This document shows positions 8,337 to 15,933 of a stretch of DNA of 64,000 bases, one piece after another (the stretch's first letter is position 1; every line of letters begins with the position of its first letter). The notes below the pieces were generated by a model. That model was not told the origin of the DNA and searched no databases. It worked only from the letters and a program-made list of their open reading frames with translations. The stretch is from contig NZ_OBQF01000003.1 of the NCBI RefSeq assembly GCF_900220995.1, positions 186,001 to 250,000 on the forward strand, read 5' to 3'. A program made the translations under genes and the position numbers. The DNA is from Salinicoccus kekensis (GTDB lineage Bacteria > Bacillota > Bacilli > Staphylococcales > Salinicoccaceae).

Positions 8337-9005
8337 ATGAAAGTTGCACTGTTTGATTTTGACGGTACACTGTACCCGGATGAAACATTTGATATTCTGA
8401 TTGATAAGATTAAAGGCCATCCTGACTATAAAAATATCTATAAGAAATTTTTCAGAGACTTCGCTCCCATTTATATCGGCTACAAGATGAAGCTTGTGCC
8501 TAAACTGACAATGCAGAACAAAGCATTGGAAAAATATATCCAGGCATTCAAAGGAATGAACCAACAGGAAATAGAGAGGTTTTTCCATGAGATTGCAGAA
8601 ACGATGGTAGCTGACCTGCGCCCTGATCTTGTCGGCCGGCTGCGGAAGCTGAAGCAGGAGAACTATTATATCGTTTTAGTGTCCGGTGCATTTATGCCGT
8701 TGCTGGAAGGTGTGTTCAAATCGGAGCATGTCGATCATATATTCGGCTCGGTCATCCATTACACGAATGGAAAACTTGATCATAAGAAACGCTTCAGCAG
8801 ACTGCATTCGGATAAGAAAGTCGAAATGCTCATGAACCATTTCAAAGACAGTAAGGTGAACGTCGACTGGAAGAACAGCATGGCCTTCAGTGACAGTTAT
8901 TCGGATATAAAGATGCTGGAATTGGTGGGTAATCCGGTTGTCGTGGAGCCGGATGAAAAGCTGTTGAAGGTAGCAACGGAAAAAAATTGGCAAATATACA
9001 ACTAA
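8337..9005 (+). CDS. HAD-superfamily phosphatase (subfamily IB, SerB-like)
   Basis: 222-residue soluble phosphohydrolase. Motif I is DFDGTLYPD (nucleophile Asp7, acid/base Asp9), motif II VSGA, motif III the Lys in DHKKRFSRL, and motif IV AFSDSYSDIKMLELVG with the metal-binding Asp pair. The helical cap between motifs I and II is typical of the IB class that includes phosphoserine phosphatase. The substrate cannot be read from the sequence. It is followed after 13 bp by the 109-residue gene, with which it probably shares a transcript. Confidence 0.85.
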   Translation: MKVALFDFDGTLYPDETFDILIDKIKGHPDYKNIYKKFFRDFAPIYIGYKMKLVPKLTMQNKALEKYIQAFKGMNQQEIERFFHEIAETMVADLRPDLVGRLRKLKQENYYIVLVSGAFMPLLEGVFKSEHVDHIFGSVIHYTNGKLDHKKRFSRLHSDKKVEMLMNHFKDSKVNVDWKNSMAFSDSYSDIKMLELVGNPVVVEPDEKLLKVATEKNWQIYN

Positions 9006-9018
9006 GGAGTGTCTAATA

Positions 9019-9348
9019 ATGGATTTGACAACAATTGATGAACACGAATTATACCCGACTGAAAAGCTCGGACCTGCACTTCAGGGTACTTTATTGTACA
9101 AGGTCGGAGAGCAGACGGAGTTTGAAGGCGCCTATATCACAACAAGTGAACGTCTCATCATGAGTGTGGATATGAACGGTGAACCATACAAGCGTGTATT
9201 CAGCTACCAGGACATCGTCAGTGTCTTCGTGGAAAGGGATGCTTTATTCCTCGAATTCCCGCAGGGTATGGGTAAGATGGCGATGGTTAATATCACTAAA
9301 GGCGACAGAGATGAATTTGTCCAGTTCGTTGATGAAAAGTTAAACTGA
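9019..9348 (+). CDS. Small PH-domain-like protein
   Basis: 109 residues. The pattern (GTLLYKVGEQTEFEGAYITT, ERLIMSVDM, KRVFSYQDIVSVFVE, then a C-terminal helix RDEFVQFVDEKL) fits the bacterial PH-like fold (bPH/YokE-like): a small beta barrel capped by a helix. No catalytic residues are apparent. It follows the HAD gene with ribosome-binding site AAGGAG and is closed by a terminator. Function unknown. Confidence 0.6.
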   Translation: MDLTTIDEHELYPTEKLGPALQGTLLYKVGEQTEFEGAYITTSERLIMSVDMNGEPYKRVFSYQDIVSVFVERDALFLEFPQGMGKMAMVNITKGDRDEFVQFVDEKLN

Positions 9349-9350
9349 TT

Positions 9351-9378
9351 AAAAGAGTCCTGGTGAGGGCTCTTTTTT
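9351..9378 (+). terminator. Rho-independent terminator
   Basis: An 11-bp stem (9351-9361 with 9366-9376, one G-U), a 4-base loop and a T run, closing the HAD/PH-like pair. Confidence 0.85.
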
Positions 9379-9549
9379 AATTAGTATGTCACATTGGATA
9401 ATCTGTATGACCTTATCATATGAAAACCCTTTAATCATTCGGGCAAAAGGAGTATAATGTATTAATGATAAAAGATTCAAAAAATACGACCTTCTGTCAT
9501 TGATATGTCGGAAAGGGTCAAAGTATTCAAAAGGAGAGCTCGAACAGTT

Positions 9550-11058
9550 ATGAGTCATTCAAATGATAAAAAAGAGATCATCTTAATCGGCAGCGGCATT
9601 ATGAGCGCAACGCTCGGCACCATGATCAAACAGCTTAATCCTGATTGGAAGATCAAGGTTTTCGAAAGATTGGACAGCCCTGGGCAGGAAAGTTCGGATG
9701 CATGGAACAATGCAGGGACAGGCCATTCCGCCTTATGCGAGATGAACTACACACCCGAGATGGCGGACGGATCACTCGATATAAGCAAGGCTGTGAAAAT
9801 CAATGAACAGTACCAGATATCGAAGCAATACTGGGCATTCCTTGTAGAACAGGGGATACTGGAAGCGCCTGAGAATTTCATAAAACTCGTTCCGCATTTA
9901 AGCTTTGTGGAAGGCTGGAAAAATGTGGAATTCCTGAAAAAACGGGTTGAAAGCCTCTCAAAGAATCCATTATTTGAAGGCATGGAGTTTGCGGATGATT
10001 ATGAAACTCTGGAAGAGTGGCTGCCGTTGATGATGGAAGACCGTGTACCGGGACAGGAAATTGCTGCAACGAAGATTGATACGGGGACAGACGTCAACTT
10101 CGGTGCCTTATCACGCAAATTGATCTCCCTCATGGAAGAGGAAGGTGCCGAGGTCCACTACAACCACAGCGTCGAGAACTTCAAGCAGAGGGATGACGGC
10201 AGATGGCAGGTGGAAGTCGAAGATCTGGAGACCGGCCAGAAAGAATTCCATATCAGCGATTTCGTATTCATCGGTGCTGGCGGCAACAGTCTGCCGCTGC
10301 TTCAGAAGACAGGCATAGAGGAATCCAAAAATATCGGAGGTTTCCCTGTGAGCGGCATGTTCCTTGTATGCAAAGATGAAGAGATCGTCAACAAGCATAA
10401 TGCCAAAGTATACGGAAAGGCGAAGATTGGAGCACCTCCTATGTCGGTGCCTCATCTTGACACCAGATATATAGACGGAGAAAAAAGTCTTTTATTCGGA
10501 CCATTCGCCGGATTTTCTCCAAAGTTCCTTAAGACAGGATCATATTTTGACCTCATCAATTCTGTGAAGCCTTATAACGTGTTCACAATGCTCTCAGCGG
10601 GCGCAAAGGAACTTGGGTTGACCAAATACCTCATACAGCAGGTGCTGCTTTCCAATGAAGCACGTATGGAAGAATTGAGGGAGTTCATACCAAGTGCAAA
10701 AGACAAAGACTGGGAGCTGACCGTAGCCGGTCAGCGTGTACAGGTGATAAAGGATACGGATGAGAAAGGGAAGGGGACATTGCAGTTCGGTACCGAGGTT
10801 ATAACGTCATCGGATGGCACTGTAGCTGCGCTTCTCGGCGCCTCTCCCGGGGCATCCGTATCGGTGGAAGTGATGCTGGATATACTGAAGCGTTGTTTCC
10901 CTGAAGAGTACAGAGGCTGGGAAGATAAAATCAAAGAGATGATTCCTTCGTACGGCATCAAGTTGTCGGAGCACCCTGAAAAGTTTCAGGAGATACATGA
11001 GCATACTTCCGACCTGTTGAAGCTGTATTCGGATGAAGACAGTGTATTGTTGAGTTAA
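9550..11058 (+). CDS. mqo: Malate:quinone oxidoreductase
   Basis: 502-residue FAD-dependent peripheral membrane enzyme oxidising malate to oxaloacetate and passing electrons to menaquinone. Seen are the N-terminal FAD fold ([14 protein letters not shown]), [47 protein letters not shown] and C-terminal [10 protein letters not shown], all family hallmarks close to S. aureus Mqo. ATG 9550 (MSHSND...) aligns with S. aureus Mqo starts; the upstream ATG at 9505 would add 15 unrelated residues. AAGGAG at 9531-9536 is 13 bases away, rather long. Monocistronic. Confidence 0.93.
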   Translation: MSHSNDKKEIILIGSGIMSATLGTMIKQLNPDWKIKVFERLDSPGQESSDAWNNAGTGHSALCEMNYTPEMADGSLDISKAVKINEQYQISKQYWAFLVEQGILEAPENFIKLVPHLSFVEGWKNVEFLKKRVESLSKNPLFEGMEFADDYETLEEWLPLMMEDRVPGQEIAATKIDTGTDVNFGALSRKLISLMEEEGAEVHYNHSVENFKQRDDGRWQVEVEDLETGQKEFHISDFVFIGAGGNSLPLLQKTGIEESKNIGGFPVSGMFLVCKDEEIVNKHNAKVYGKAKIGAPPMSVPHLDTRYIDGEKSLLFGPFAGFSPKFLKTGSYFDLINSVKPYNVFTMLSAGAKELGLTKYLIQQVLLSNEARMEELREFIPSAKDKDWELTVAGQRVQVIKDTDEKGKGTLQFGTEVITSSDGTVAALLGASPGASVSVEVMLDILKRCFPEEYRGWEDKIKEMIPSYGIKLSEHPEKFQEIHEHTSDLLKLYSDEDSVLLS

Positions 11059-11092
11059 AAAAGAAGCGGTTCATATGAACCGCTTCTTTTTT
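11057..11092. terminator. Bidirectional terminator between mqo and metI
   Basis: A 36-bp perfect palindrome with A6 and T6 ends, between the convergent mqo and cystathionine gamma-synthase genes. Confidence 0.92.
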
Positions 11093-11098
11093 GTGCAT

Positions 11099-12190
11099 TC
11101 AATCAATTATGCTTTCAGCCAGTGCATTATCGAGGTCGTCCCTGATGTCTTCATACGATTCTGTCCCGACGGACAGCCGTATCAGGTGCCGGTCGATGCC
11201 TCTTGCATCCAGGGCCTCAGCCGGCATGTCTGCATGCGTCTGGGTAAACGGGAATGTGATGAAAGTCTCCGTCCCTCCGAGACTCTCAGCGAATGTGCAT
11301 AATTTGACGTTTTCCAGAATCCTGCCGACATCATAGTTCTTTTTCAGCCTGAGGCTGAGCATGCCTGTGTGTCCGGAATAGAGGACTTCCTCGACAGCTG
11401 TATGATCATTGAAGTGATTCGCAAGTGCTCTTGCATTTTCCTGGGCGCGCTCAATCCTCAAATGCAGGGTCTTCAAGCCTCTGATCAAGAGGTAACTGTC
11501 GATCGGGGATAACGTAGCGCCGATCATATTATGGAAAGCGGCGAGCTTTTCGGCCAATGATTCATCTTTTACGGTCACAACGCCACCCAATACATCGTTG
11601 TGGCCGCCGATATACTTCGTCGCAGAATGCAGCACTATATCAGCACCCATTTCAAGAGGGCGCAAGAGGTAAGGTGTCAGGAAAGTGTTATCTATAATGC
11701 TTAAAATATCGTTGTTTTTTGCAATATCAATCAGTTCTTCCAGAGGCGCTCTGATCATGGAAGGGTTTGTTATCGGCTCTATGAAGAAGGCTTTCGTATT
11801 TTCACTCATATGCGCCTTGACGTCTTCAAGCTTGTTGAAGTCGACATATCTGAAAGCTATATTATACTGTTCTGTATAGAAATCAAACAGCCTGAACGTA
11901 CCCCCGTATAAATCGAAGCTCACAAGGATTTCGTCCCCGGGCCTGAACAAGTTGCACACCAGCTGCACTGCTGCCATGCCGCTCGAAGTGGCAAGAGAAT
12001 GGCTGCCGCCTTCCAATTTGGCGAAAGCCTCTTCAAACTGGCTCCTTGTCGGGTTTTTGGTACGTGTGTAATCAAACCCTGTCGATTCGCCGAGCGCCGG
12101 GTGCTGATACGCTGTGGCAAGATATATCGGGTTCGAGGTGGCACCGGTATGATCATTCACTAATGATAATTGGGAAAGTATAGTATCCAT
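11099..12190 (-). CDS. metI: Cystathionine gamma-synthase / O-acetylhomoserine (thiol)-lyase
   Basis: 363-residue PLP enzyme of the Cys/Met metabolism family that joins O-acetylhomoserine with cysteine (or sulfide). PLP-binding landmarks are SSGMAAVQ, YGGTFRLF, DNTFLTP and the Schiff-base Lys in HSATKYIGGHND. TGFDYTRTKNPTR near the N-terminus matches B. subtilis MetI rather than MetC or MetY. Unlike the metY-metA operon in this window, no S-box precedes it, and its usual partner metC is not adjacent. AGGTATTTAATG gives the start; the ribosome-binding site is GGAGG. Confidence 0.88.
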   Translation of the reverse strand: MDTILSQLSLVNDHTGATSNPIYLATAYQHPALGESTGFDYTRTKNPTRSQFEEAFAKLEGGSHSLATSSGMAAVQLVCNLFRPGDEILVSFDLYGGTFRLFDFYTEQYNIAFRYVDFNKLEDVKAHMSENTKAFFIEPITNPSMIRAPLEELIDIAKNNDILSIIDNTFLTPYLLRPLEMGADIVLHSATKYIGGHNDVLGGVVTVKDESLAEKLAAFHNMIGATLSPIDSYLLIRGLKTLHLRIERAQENARALANHFNDHTAVEEVLYSGHTGMLSLRLKKNYDVGRILENVKLCTFAESLGGTETFITFPFTQTHADMPAEALDARGIDRHLIRLSVGTESYEDIRDDLDNALAESIID

Positions 12191-12535
12191 TAAATACCTC
12201 CGGATTCTGAAATTTGAAGATTGGAATCAATGTTATAAATAATTCGATTTAAAGTCAATAAGGTGAAGGGGACAACTTCAATCAAAGTGAAAAATTATAG
12301 TACAATTAACGCTATGAGGGCAATGGTTTGAATGCTGCATGATTTTTCAAATGATGTTCCATGAATGGTTGAAATAACGCCTAGAAAGGCTTTAAATCAA
12401 TGTTCTTAAGCACTTATAACGGCGGTCGCGCATGTGTTATAATGGCGATAATTTTAGAAATAATGGATTAAAGGATGGTTATTATCCAGTAATGCCGTTA
12501 TAATAAGTATTAACGTTTAAAGCGGAGGTAATGTA
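12191..12535. other. Intergenic region with a long-spaced inverted repeat
   Basis: 345 AT-rich bases between divergent genes. A TATAAT (12438-12443) without a good -35 precedes the MerR-like gene. TTATAACGGC (12414-12423) and GCCGTTATAA (12494-12503) form a perfect 10-bp inverted repeat spaced by 70 bp around that promoter, a possible operator pair. No small gene or riboswitch seen. Confidence 0.45.
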
Positions 12536-13381
12536 ATGAAAGAACTCAATCAGTCTGTATATTATACGACGGCCCAGGTTACGGAACTGGTGGAACTGTC
12601 CGATCAGAATGTGAGGAAGTACGTCAGACTCCTCGAAGACAGAAAGTATGAAGTTGCAAAAGATGAGCATAACAGGAGGCTGTTTTCAGCAAATGATGTT
12701 CTGATACTCCGGGAATTGATTAAAAAAGCCAAGAAACCGGGGTATACCCTTGAGTCTGCTGCAGATGAAATCATGGGGGAAATCAATGAAATCATATCTG
12801 GTGCATCTCATAAAATGGTGCCGGCAAATGATAATGATGAAGTCAGGGAAATGTTCAGCCACGTCATTTCAAGACTGGATGATATCCAGGAGGAAAATCG
12901 TGAATTAAAGCGTAATATCCGTAACCTGGTTGAAAGGCTCGAGCGTTATGATGAGGATAACGCACAACGTTACATAGGGTATGCGAGCGCTCTGGAAAAC
13001 ACTGGACTGTCTGAACCTTACAAAGATGATTCCAATATGGGTTCAGCGCCTGATGAGAGTGATCAGGAAGAAGTCATCCATGCAGCTGATAAAGATGATT
13101 CAGGTGACGTTTCGGAAGAAGAAAAGAACGCTTCAATGGACGATACAAATGAATCTCCTGCCACGGATGCTGAAGATGCCAACAACAATGAAAAAAGAGC
13201 ACCTTCAGTTAGTGAAACCCCGGACAGGAAGAATGTCGATATGAGTGATTACAGCAGTGCCGGCGGCTCAGGAGAGAATGCAGACGATGAACCGGCAAGT
13301 GAGGAAAAAGAAAAGTCAGATGATGCTTCACGTGATAAAGGCGGCTTCCTGGACGGCCTGTTAAAAATATTCAGGAAGTAG
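12536..13381 (+). CDS. MerR-type DNA-binding protein with coiled coil, acidic tail and amphipathic C-terminus
   Basis: 281 residues in four zones: a MerR-like winged helix (about 8-80: YYTTAQVTELVELSDQNVRKYVR, then NRRLFSANDVLILREL); a coiled coil (about 100-140: SRLDDIQEENRELKRNIRNL); a long acidic, probably disordered stretch (about 150-262); and a short tail DKGGFLDGLLKIFRK that would form a basic amphipathic helix. The layout (MerR-like head, coiled coil, C-terminal targeting segment) recalls Bacillus RacA and DUF3967-type proteins that link DNA to other structures. A chromosome-organising or membrane-tethered role is inference. Strong ribosome-binding site GCGGAGG. Confidence 0.6.
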   Translation: MKELNQSVYYTTAQVTELVELSDQNVRKYVRLLEDRKYEVAKDEHNRRLFSANDVLILRELIKKAKKPGYTLESAADEIMGEINEIISGASHKMVPANDNDEVREMFSHVISRLDDIQEENRELKRNIRNLVERLERYDEDNAQRYIGYASALENTGLSEPYKDDSNMGSAPDESDQEEVIHAADKDDSGDVSEEEKNASMDDTNESPATDAEDANNNEKRAPSVSETPDRKNVDMSDYSSAGGSGENADDEPASEEKEKSDDASRDKGGFLDGLLKIFRK

Positions 13382-13402
13382 AGAGGTTTTAAAGACGACA
13401 GC

Positions 13403-13437
13403 AAAACGACCCGGAAATTCATTTCCGGGTCGTTTTT
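13403..13437 (+). terminator. Rho-independent terminator
   Basis: A 15-bp stem (13403-13417 with 13422-13436) followed by Ts; also A-rich on the left, so it may serve the convergent arcB-like gene. Confidence 0.88.
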
Positions 13438-13466
13438 ATATTCATTATATCAGATGCTTAATTCAT

Positions 13467-14438
13467 TTAATGCACATTGCCGCATGTCACTGCAAGCAAT
13501 GCTTTGATCGTGTGCATCCTGTTTTCAGCCTGATCGAAGACTTTTGAAGCCGGGCTTCTGAAAACATCATCCGTAACTTCCATTCCATTCACGCCGAACT
13601 TTTCATAAGCAAGTTTACCGACATCAGTGGCAGTGTCATGGATGGCAGGCAGACAATGGAGGAAAATAGCATCCGGATTGCCGCTCATATCCATAAGCTC
13701 CTGATTCACCTGGTATTCAGACAGCAGGTTGAACCTTTCTTCAAAAGCATCCTCTTCACCCATCGAGACCCATACATCCGTGTATACTGCATCACTTCCA
13801 TACATACCTTCTGCTTTGTCAGCAGTGACTAAAAGCTTGCTGCCGGATTGCTCTGCGATATCATATGCCATTTTTTGCACGGAAAGGGCAGGTTGAAGTG
13901 ATTCAGGTGCCAGTATGTGGACGTTTGCTCCAAGCATTGCGCCGGTGACGAGCAATGAATGCGCCACGTTATTCCTTCCATCACCCACGAAGGTGATTGT
14001 TTTGCCTTCATAAGTTCCGAAATTTTCTTTGATGGTAAGGAAATCCGCAAGCATCTGCGTCGGATGCCAGTCATCAGTCAATGCATTCCAAACCGGTATG
14101 TCGGAATATTCACCAAGTGCTTCGACGGTGGACTGCTCGCTGCCTCTGTAAGCAATGCCGTCGAACATGCGTCCAAGTACTTTGGCGGTATCTTCTACAG
14201 ATTCCTTCGAGCCCAGCTGGATATCGTTCTTGTTCAGATATTCAACATTCGCGCCGAGCTTTGTTGCTGCGACCGTGAATGCCGAACGTGTGCGTGTCGA
14301 CTGTTTTTCAAAGATCAAAGCGATGTGTTTTCCACTCATGAAACGCTGAGGAATCCCATGTTTTTCTTTGGTTTTAAGATCATCTGCAAGATCGATCAGA
14401 ACTTCCAGGTCATCTTTGGAAAAATCCACTTCCTTCAA
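13467..14438 (-). CDS. arcB: Ornithine carbamoyltransferase (ArcB-like), start disrupted
   Basis: Interconverts ornithine plus carbamoyl phosphate and citrulline. Carbamoyl-phosphate loop [27 protein letters not shown] and C-terminal [12 protein letters not shown] are all present, and it resembles catabolic ArcB. From TTG 14438 the product has 323 residues and lacks the family's first segment, yet the same frame continues upstream as NEFYGKSF, exactly the missing part, without any start codon. A good ribosome-binding site (AGGAG) and ATG (14488) lie one base out of frame: one extra G in the GGGG after the ATG would give a 340-residue protein. It is a homopolymer sequencing error or a real frameshift. 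No arcA, arcC or arcD nearby. Confidence 0.8.
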   Translation of the reverse strand: MKEVDFSKDDLEVLIDLADDLKTKEKHGIPQRFMSGKHIALIFEKQSTRTRSAFTVAATKLGANVEYLNKNDIQLGSKESVEDTAKVLGRMFDGIAYRGSEQSTVEALGEYSDIPVWNALTDDWHPTQMLADFLTIKENFGTYEGKTITFVGDGRNNVAHSLLVTGAMLGANVHILAPESLQPALSVQKMAYDIAEQSGSKLLVTADKAEGMYGSDAVYTDVWVSMGEEDAFEERFNLLSEYQVNQELMDMSGNPDAIFLHCLPAIHDTATDVGKLAYEKFGVNGMEVTDDVFRSPASKVFDQAENRMHTIKALLAVTCGNVH

Positions 14439-14620
14439 AAAACTTTTACCGTAAAACTCATTTAATTTGATTTGCTTTGCCGCCCCATGTAACCATCTCC
14501 TAAAAAGTTAATAATTCATATTATACATATAAAATGCTCATTTGCAAATAAATATTTAATAAAGTGCATAATAATTAGTGTATTATCTGTTTCTCATCGG
14601 AAATTGATTGAATTTGCATC

Positions 14621-14654
14621 AAAAAAAGCAGGACCGGCCGTTCAGTCCTGCTTT
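14621..14654 (-). terminator. Rho-independent terminator (minus strand)
   Basis: A 10-bp GC-rich stem (GCAGGAC core) with a run of seven Ts on the minus strand (14621-14627), ending tyrA. Confidence 0.85.
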
Positions 14655-14656
14655 CT

Positions 14657-15517
14657 TCATTGATCGGGCATTTCTAAATCATGCAAATCATGATACCTTC
14701 GCCGTGACTCTGTCATCATCTCTTCCATTGTGGCGATATCTTCATCCTTGATTGCCCTGGAAAGCTTTTCAAGCTGGAATGTAAAGTCATCTATATGTTT
14801 CTGGAGAAAGTCTTTATTCATGATAAATAGTTCAGGCCATAATTTTTCGTTGATGTTCGTAATTCTGGTAAGGTCCCTGTAGCTGTCACCCGTATATTTC
14901 TTGGTGTTCCGGTCAGCATCATCACTGTTGATCAGGGAGATGGCGATGACATGTGCGAGCTGGCTTGTAAAACCGATGACCTCATCATGGAATTCCGGTG
15001 AAATCTCGGAAATGTTACGGAAGCCCAACCCTTTTATGAACCCTTTAAGGAATTCGATGTTTTCTTTTTTATTCCGTTCAGTGGGTGTGATCAAATAATT
15101 CGCACCTTTGAAAACTTCGCTGCTTGCATATTTCAAACCGCGGTTTTCACGCCCGGCCATTGGATGACCAAAGATGAAGTCGACTTCCGGAGGAAGTTTT
15201 TCTTCGATCTCTGCGATGATTTTCCTTTTGACGCCGGTGACATCCGTAATGATGGCATTGTCACGGAAAAGGGAATAGTACTGGTCGATGATGTCCACGA
15301 TGACCCTGGGATAAACTGCAAAAATGATCAGATCCGCTTCCGGTATGATATCTTTCGGATCGGTGAATCCCTTTTTGATCAGCTGCTCTTTTTCCGCGAG
15401 TGAGAGTGCCTCTTCATCCACATCGATGGCATAGACGTTGTGGCCGCCCCCGCCCTCCCGGATGGCCTCGGCAAAAGAACCTCCAATATTTCCGAGGCCG
15501 ATGATGACTATGTTCAT
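14657..15517 (-). CDS. tyrA: Prephenate dehydrogenase
   Basis: 286-residue NAD-dependent enzyme turning prephenate into 4-hydroxyphenylpyruvate, the committed step to tyrosine. It has the N-terminal Rossmann motif GLGNIGGSFAEA, DVTGVKR, the catalytic HPMAG (FGHPMAGRENRG) and a C-terminal helical dimerisation domain. It has no C-terminal ACT domain, which B. subtilis TyrA carries; feedback regulation may therefore rest on the divergent DAHP synthase and its leader. Start ATG has GGAGG 7 bases upstream. Divergent from aroF and sharing a 156-bp region before the leader peptide. Confidence 0.92.
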   Translation of the reverse strand: MNIVIIGLGNIGGSFAEAIREGGGGHNVYAIDVDEEALSLAEKEQLIKKGFTDPKDIIPEADLIIFAVYPRVIVDIIDQYYSLFRDNAIITDVTGVKRKIIAEIEEKLPPEVDFIFGHPMAGRENRGLKYASSEVFKGANYLITPTERNKKENIEFLKGFIKGLGFRNISEISPEFHDEVIGFTSQLAHVIAISLINSDDADRNTKKYTGDSYRDLTRITNINEKLWPELFIMNKDFLQKHIDDFTFQLEKLSRAIKDEDIATMEEMMTESRRRYHDLHDLEMPDQ

Positions 15518-15574
15518 AGAATTCCTCCAATATGATTATAATTGTGAGTATATAGTGAAATGGTGGATACGACA

Positions 15575-15590
15575 AGATTTTTAAAAATCT
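15575..15590. promoter_or_regulatory. 16-bp perfect palindrome, possible operator
   Basis: AGATTTTTAAAAATCT sits between tyrA and the aroF promoter, about 20 bp before the -35 hexamer. It is placed so that a dimeric regulator could act on both divergent aromatic genes. Low complexity makes chance possible. Confidence 0.35.
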
Positions 15591-15610
15591 GAACATTTTA
15601 ATATTTAAGG

Positions 15611-15639
15611 TTGACAAATAAATCACAACCCAATATAAT
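15611..15639 (+). promoter_or_regulatory. Sigma-A promoter of the aroF leader
   Basis: Consensus TTGACA (15611-15616), a 17-bp spacer and consensus TATAAT (15634-15639). The expected transcript start is near 15646, about 28 bases before the leader-peptide ATG. Confidence 0.9.
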
Positions 15640-15673
15640 GGCAATCAACACATTACAAATTGGAGCGGTTATC

Positions 15674-15733
15674 ATGTTGAACTCAATTCTTCAACAACAG
15701 AATAATAATCCGTATTACTTTAGCTATTTTTGA
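15674..15733 (+). CDS. Aromatic leader peptide (attenuator)
   Basis: A 19-codon reading frame, MLNSILQQQNNNPYYFSYF, with GGAG at 15662-15665 placed 8 bases before its ATG. Five of its last six codons are Tyr or Phe (TAT TAC TTT AGC TAT TTT), directly before the TGA stop. It is the only reading frame between a perfect promoter and a hairpin-rich leader upstream of DAHP synthase. Trp codons are absent, so Tyr and Phe would be the sensed amino acids. Ribosome-stalling attenuators of this type are classic in proteobacterial phe/trp/his operons; in Bacilli aromatic genes are more often T-box or TRAP controlled. Translation is unproven. Confidence 0.8.
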   Translation: MLNSILQQQNNNPYYFSYF

Positions 15734-15736
15734 TAC

Positions 15737-15911
15737 CGTTTGTACCCATCATTGTGTACAAACGTAAAACTCATCAAAGTTTGTATCAGTGATGGCTAAA
15801 GCATTTTGTAATGTCTAGCCATTTATAAATAAGTGGCTGGAGGCACGGACTTTTATATTATTTCACCAACTGCCACTTATCTATTTATATATAGGTGGCA
15901 GTTTTATTTTT
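15737..15911 (+). promoter_or_regulatory. Attenuator with mutually exclusive hairpins and terminator, upstream of aroF
   Basis: Hairpin 1: 15737-15745 with 15756-15764. Rival helix: 15746-15763 with 15779-15795 (17 pairs, one bulge), using the loop and right arm of hairpin 1. Hairpin 3: 15792-15798 with 15816-15822, overlapping the rival. Hairpin 4: 15817-15824 with 15831-15838, overlapping hairpin 3. Antiterminator: 15831-15840 with 15866-15878. Terminator: 15868-15879 with 15892-15903, then TTTTATTTTT (15902-15911), before the aroF ribosome-binding site. Inferred logic: stalling at Tyr/Phe codons lets hairpin 1 and hairpin 3 form, freeing 15831-15840 for antitermination. A ribosome reaching the stop codon masks 15737-15745, favours the rival helix and hairpin 4, and termination follows. 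Confidence 0.75.
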
Positions 15912-15933
15912 AAAATTATTGGGAGGTTTTTGT

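Noticed and set aside
13467-14500. Arginine deiminase (ADI) pathway operon
   Set aside because: Only an ArcB-like gene is present; neighbours are unrelated and no arcA, arcC or arcD appears.
15737-15911. T-box riboswitch upstream of aroF
   Set aside because: No AGGGTGG-type T-box core or stem I specifier region; the leader instead has a translated-looking peptide and classical attenuation helices.
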